A DNA stretch of 64,000 nt. Source: Humibacillus xanthopallidus. GTDB lineage: Bacteria; Actinomycetota; Actinomycetes; Actinomycetales; Dermatophilaceae. A program made the position numbers and the translations under genes. The stretch is from positions 1,302,001 to 1,366,000 of the forward strand of contig NZ_VFQF01000001.1 in NCBI RefSeq assembly GCF_006717145.1. The letters run 5' to 3'. Shown in pieces: positions 61,278-64,000 of this stretch; within the stretch, counting starts at the first letter, position 1; each line of letters starts with the position of its first letter. The notes beneath the pieces were generated by a model. The model ran no database searches, was not told the DNA's origin, and saw only the letters and a list, made by a program, of their open reading frames with translations.

Positions 61278-64000
61278 ACGACGAGCGACTCGATGCCGAG
61301 CCGACCGCCCGGCCAGGGGTCGGTGGCCACGACAACGGCGGCAGCGACCGGGCCGAGCACGGCGAGCACGAGCAGGACCCGTCGCCGACGGCGACCGGCC
61401 GACCACCACACGACGGGGTCGGGCCGCTCATGACGTCCTGCCCCGGGCAGCAGCGCCACGAGCCCGACGACGAGCAGCGCTGCCACGGCCACCGGTCCCC
61501 CGACGACGGCGGCGACCGCAAGGGCTGCGGCGAGCACGCCGGCCGGGCGGGCAGGTGTGACCCGTGACGGTCGTGCGTCCTCGTCGCGACGGGCGAGCGC
61601 GACTGTGAGCACGAGCCCGCTGACGAGCAGGAGGGCACCGAGCAGCAGGGCGAGCTGGTAGGGCACGTCGGGGGCGAAGCGGGCTGCGACCATCGTGGCC
61701 GCGCCGGCCGGCACGAGCCAGCCCTGCTGCCACCCGTTGATGCGCACCGGGGTGAGGGCCTGGCCGTCCGCCGTCGTGGCCTCCCAGCCGGGGTGGAAGT
61801 TCTGGGCGAGCACGAGCGTCGTCGAGCCTGAGCGCTGCGGGAGGGTGGCGACGGCCTGCGCCGGCGTGGGCCGCTCGAGCGAGACCGGCGTCTGCGCTGC
61901 CGCCCGGCGGGGGGCGCCGGCCCCGAGCAGGTCGAGGGTCACCGGGGCGAACTCAGCGGTCGCGCGGGCGCGCACGAGCACCGTCCCCGACGGGGTGTCG
62001 AGGCTCGAGCCGTCGGAGCAGACCTGCCACCGCAGGGGGCGGCCCTCGAGCATGTCGCCGACGCGTCCCGTGACGGAGGTGAGCACCCGCTTGCCGTCCA
62101 CGTCGATCGGCGGGCCGAAGCCGCACGGCACCCCCGTCGACTGGTCCGGCGACAGCGGCCGCACGAGGTCGGTGGCACCGCTCAGCGTCAGCTCGCTGAA
62201 GCCGGTGGGGGCGAAGGTGCGACGACCGGTTGCGGAGTCGATGTTCTCCAGCAGGCGCACGTCTCCGAAGGTGAGCTTCAGGGTGCGGGTTCGCTTGGCC
62301 GGGAAGGAGATACGGCCCTCGGTGTCGGCGCGACGCGTCACCGTGCTGCCGTCGTCGAAAGTGACCCGCACCTCGACCGGGGTCGATGCGGCGAGGTCGA
62401 AGGACTTCGTGATCGTCAGCCCGTCGAGCACCCGAGCCTTCGGAAGGCGCAGGCTGAACCAGGGAGCGGGGTCGACCTCTCCGGCCACCCACCCGGTGCC
62501 GGGGTTGCCGTCGAGGGCGGCCTCGGGCCGGCCCGAGGGAGCATCGACGAGGCGGGAGCTGGCGGTCGCCTCGATGCCCGAGGGGAGGGCGAGGAGGCGC
62601 TCCGCTGCCGGCCCGTCGAGCGCGCGGACGGTGCCCGAGGCGGCATACGTCGCGGGTCGCTCGGCGCTCCACTGCCTCGACCACCCCGTCTCCTCCCACT
62701 CCTGCCCGAGCGTCGGGGAGCAGCGGGCGACCGAGTCCAGGGTGAGGCACTGGCTGCGGCCTCGGGCACCCTCCTGCAGCAGAACGGCGTCCGGGGTGCC
62801 CGTACCGTCCTGGGCGTCCGTGCCGCCGGCGGCGCGCTCGGGAAGGACGGCGGTGGGCCCGGGGTCCACCCCGGGAATGCCGATCTCGTTGATGGAGAAG
62901 CCGTTCGGTGTTCCTTCGCCGACCCGCGCGAGAGTGATGCGGATCCAGCTCGTCCGGCCGGGTGGCGTGAGGAGAGGGAGGATGGGGCCGGGCCGCACCT
63001 CGCTCGTCGTGGCGCCGGCGGCGGTCTCAACCCGCAGCACGGTCGGCTCGGCCGCGACGGGCGTGTTGCCCGACACCGAGATCGTCGTACCCGAGACGTC
63101 GCGTTCGGCATCGAGGTCGACCTGGAGCCACTCCCCCACCGCCGACCCGTAGGTGCCGCTCACCCAACGGGTGCGCAGGTCGGCGTCGAGGGCAGAGGCG
63201 GGGCCGTTGCCCGGGCCGAGACGCAGCGTCGCGGTGGCATCCGACGCCGACGACGACGCGGTGACCGACCGGACCCCCCGCCAGTGCAGCGTCGTCTGGC
63301 CCGCACGTGGGTCGGAGGTGTAGTCGATGACCGCTCGTCCGGACCGGCCGGCGTCGTCGCGCGCCAGCAGCTGCGACGTGTTGTCGGCCGCGGAGCCGAA
63401 GTCGACCTCGCGCCGGCGCTGCCCGTCGGTCAGCACCCAGGGGCTCGCCGGCGAGGTCGGCACGACGAGCGCGTCCGTCCCCGCGAGCACGTCTCGACGA
63501 CCCGTCGCATCGGCGATGCCGAGGAGGTTCTCGGGGCCGCCCGTGACGCGGGCGAGCCGCTCCGTCGACACGAGGCGGGCCGGCTGGGCACCGCCCACGG
63601 CGTAGATCTCGATGGCGGGCCGCTGGACGAGGGTGCGATGGTCGACCGTGAGGGAGTCCGACTCACCGTAGGCGCCGGTCGGCGGCCCGAACGCCGCGAC
63701 CCGGCGCAGCCCCGACTCGACGAGCGACCGCGTCACCGCTGCCGGGGGCGAACCCTGCGCGTCGAGCCGGATCTCGTTGCGGACGAGGACGAATCCGATG
63801 CCGGCACCCGCGAGCACGGTGCGCAGGCCGTCCACGCGCTGCCCTGACCCGAGCCGGTCCTGGAGCGAGTCGAGCAGCCGGGTCGCACCGGCGGACCCGA
63901 GCGGCACGGCGTCGCGCACCACGAAGGGGCGGTGCATGAGCGCCTGCAACGGCTCGTCCTTGGTCGAGCCCCAGGTGAGGTCGCTGAAGCTCGCTGCCGG
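61154..64000 (-). CDS. AftD-like alpha-(1->3)-arabinofuranosyltransferase homologue (DUF3367), 5' end outside window
   Basis: The frame is open to the window edge; 948 residues are visible. The window-edge segment SDLTWGSTKDEPLQAL and AVPLGSAGATRLLDSL match the DUF3367 part of AftD, a membrane-bound transferase that branches arabinan in mycobacteria. Two discoidin-like (F5/8 type C) carbohydrate-binding regions follow (ALDADLRTRWVSG; ALDGNPGTGWVAG), and the C-terminus has six or so membrane helices. The multi-helix catalytic N-terminus lies outside. Whether this organism has arabinogalactan or another branched polymer cannot be told. Confidence 0.85.
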   Translation of the reverse strand, partial: PAASFSDLTWGSTKDEPLQALMHRPFVVRDAVPLGSAGATRLLDSLQDRLGSGQRVDGLRTVLAGAGIGFVLVRNEIRLDAQGSPPAAVTRSLVESGLRRVAAFGPPTGAYGESDSLTVDHRTLVQRPAIEIYAVGGAQPARLVSTERLARVTGGPENLLGIADATGRRDVLAGTDALVVPTSPASPWVLTDGQRRREVDFGSAADNTSQLLARDDAGRSGRAVIDYTSDPRAGQTTLHWRGVRSVTASSSASDATATLRLGPGNGPASALDADLRTRWVSGTYGSAVGEWLQVDLDAERDVSGTTISVSGNTPVAAEPTVLRVETAAGATTSEVRPGPILPLLTPPGRTSWIRITLARVGEGTPNGFSINEIGIPGVDPGPTAVLPERAAGGTDAQDGTGTPDAVLLQEGARGRSQCLTLDSVARCSPTLGQEWEETGWSRQWSAERPATYAASGTVRALDGPAAERLLALPSGIEATASSRLVDAPSGRPEAALDGNPGTGWVAGEVDPAPWFSLRLPKARVLDGLTITKSFDLAASTPVEVRVTFDDGSTVTRRADTEGRISFPAKRTRTLKLTFGDVRLLENIDSATGRRTFAPTGFSELTLSGATDLVRPLSPDQSTGVPCGFGPPIDVDGKRVLTSVTGRVGDMLEGRPLRWQVCSDGSSLDTPSGTVLVRARATAEFAPVTLDLLGAGAPRRAAAQTPVSLERPTPAQAVATLPQRSGSTTLVLAQNFHPGWEATTADGQALTPVRINGWQQGWLVPAGAATMVAARFAPDVPYQLALLLGALLLVSGLVLTVALARRDEDARPSRVTPARPAGVLAAALAVAAVVGGPVAVAALLVVGLVALLPGAGRHERPDPVVWWSAGRRRRRVLLVLAVLGPVAAAVVVATDPWPGGRLGIESLVVQAGVWLGVAASLWVALGDGRRLPRLGMVRTRRMTGRSTTT

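Overview
The window is a contiguous stretch of chromosome from a very GC-rich actinobacterium (I judge about 70-73% GC; third codon positions are almost all G or C). RbpA, WhiA, OpcA, a mycothiol-type maleylpyruvate isomerase domain, a SAM-IV-type riboswitch, a CoaE-GrpB fusion and an AftD-like arabinofuranosyltransferase homologue all point to Actinobacteria. Gene order and content fit the Intrasporangiaceae/Dermatophilaceae group, but the genus is an inference. I found no rRNA, tRNA, CRISPR array, insertion sequence or prophage.

Layout. 1-8258 (+): pentose-phosphate operon tkt(partial)-tal-pgi-zwf-opcA-pgl, with stop/start overlaps at most junctions, closed by a bidirectional terminator. 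8387-21401 (-): the classic actinobacterial block uvrA-Rieske, uvrC-rapZ-yvcK-whiA, gap-pgk-tpiA, secG-rbpA. 21578-24908 (+): GH15 glucanase/trehalase, MDMPI-domain protein, metallo-beta-lactamase-fold hydrolase. 24982-28091 (-): a two-gene redox signalling unit, a receiver-domain/thioredoxin-reductase-like fusion without the CxxC and a cyclic-nucleotide-domain histidine kinase. 28166-32394: small unknown protein, NlpC/P60 peptidase, EamA and MFS transporters, MOSC protein. 32465-35944 (-): TerC under a yybP-ykoY (Mn2+) riboswitch, then uvrB. 36023-39001: CapA protein, an alpha-mannosidase remnant and an AGE-family sugar isomerase. 39100-42561 (-): lipoate ligase, coaE, flavin-binding protein and a TetR regulator with a perfect operator. 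42776-54139 (-): glycerophosphodiesterase and a long sulfur operon. 54370-55881 (-): rpsA. 56052-64000: methyltransferase, DUF3068 protein and a cell-envelope polysaccharide group (membrane protein, acyltransferase, AftD homologue running off the window).

The most interesting system is the 10-kb operon from 53739 down to 43716. Its leader carries a SAM-IV-type riboswitch followed by a 27-codon Cys-containing leader peptide. Its genes encode an ABC importer with two binding proteins, an FMN reductase fused to a GNAT acetyltransferase, two luciferase-like flavin monooxygenases, a large FAD/NAD(P)-binding protein and a DUF1684 protein. Together they suggest SAM-controlled uptake and oxidative salvage of an organosulfur compound, perhaps an S-substituted cysteine, analogous to but organised differently from the Bacillus ytmI-type operon.

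Two window-wide patterns stand out. The octamer CGGCATAC/GTATGCCG occurs at least 32 times by hand count, roughly 15 times more than my composition-based expectation, and forces rare codons (TAT, GCA, ATA) in several reading phases. Separately, eight genes start exactly six bases after a TANNNT hexamer, the signature of leaderless transcription.
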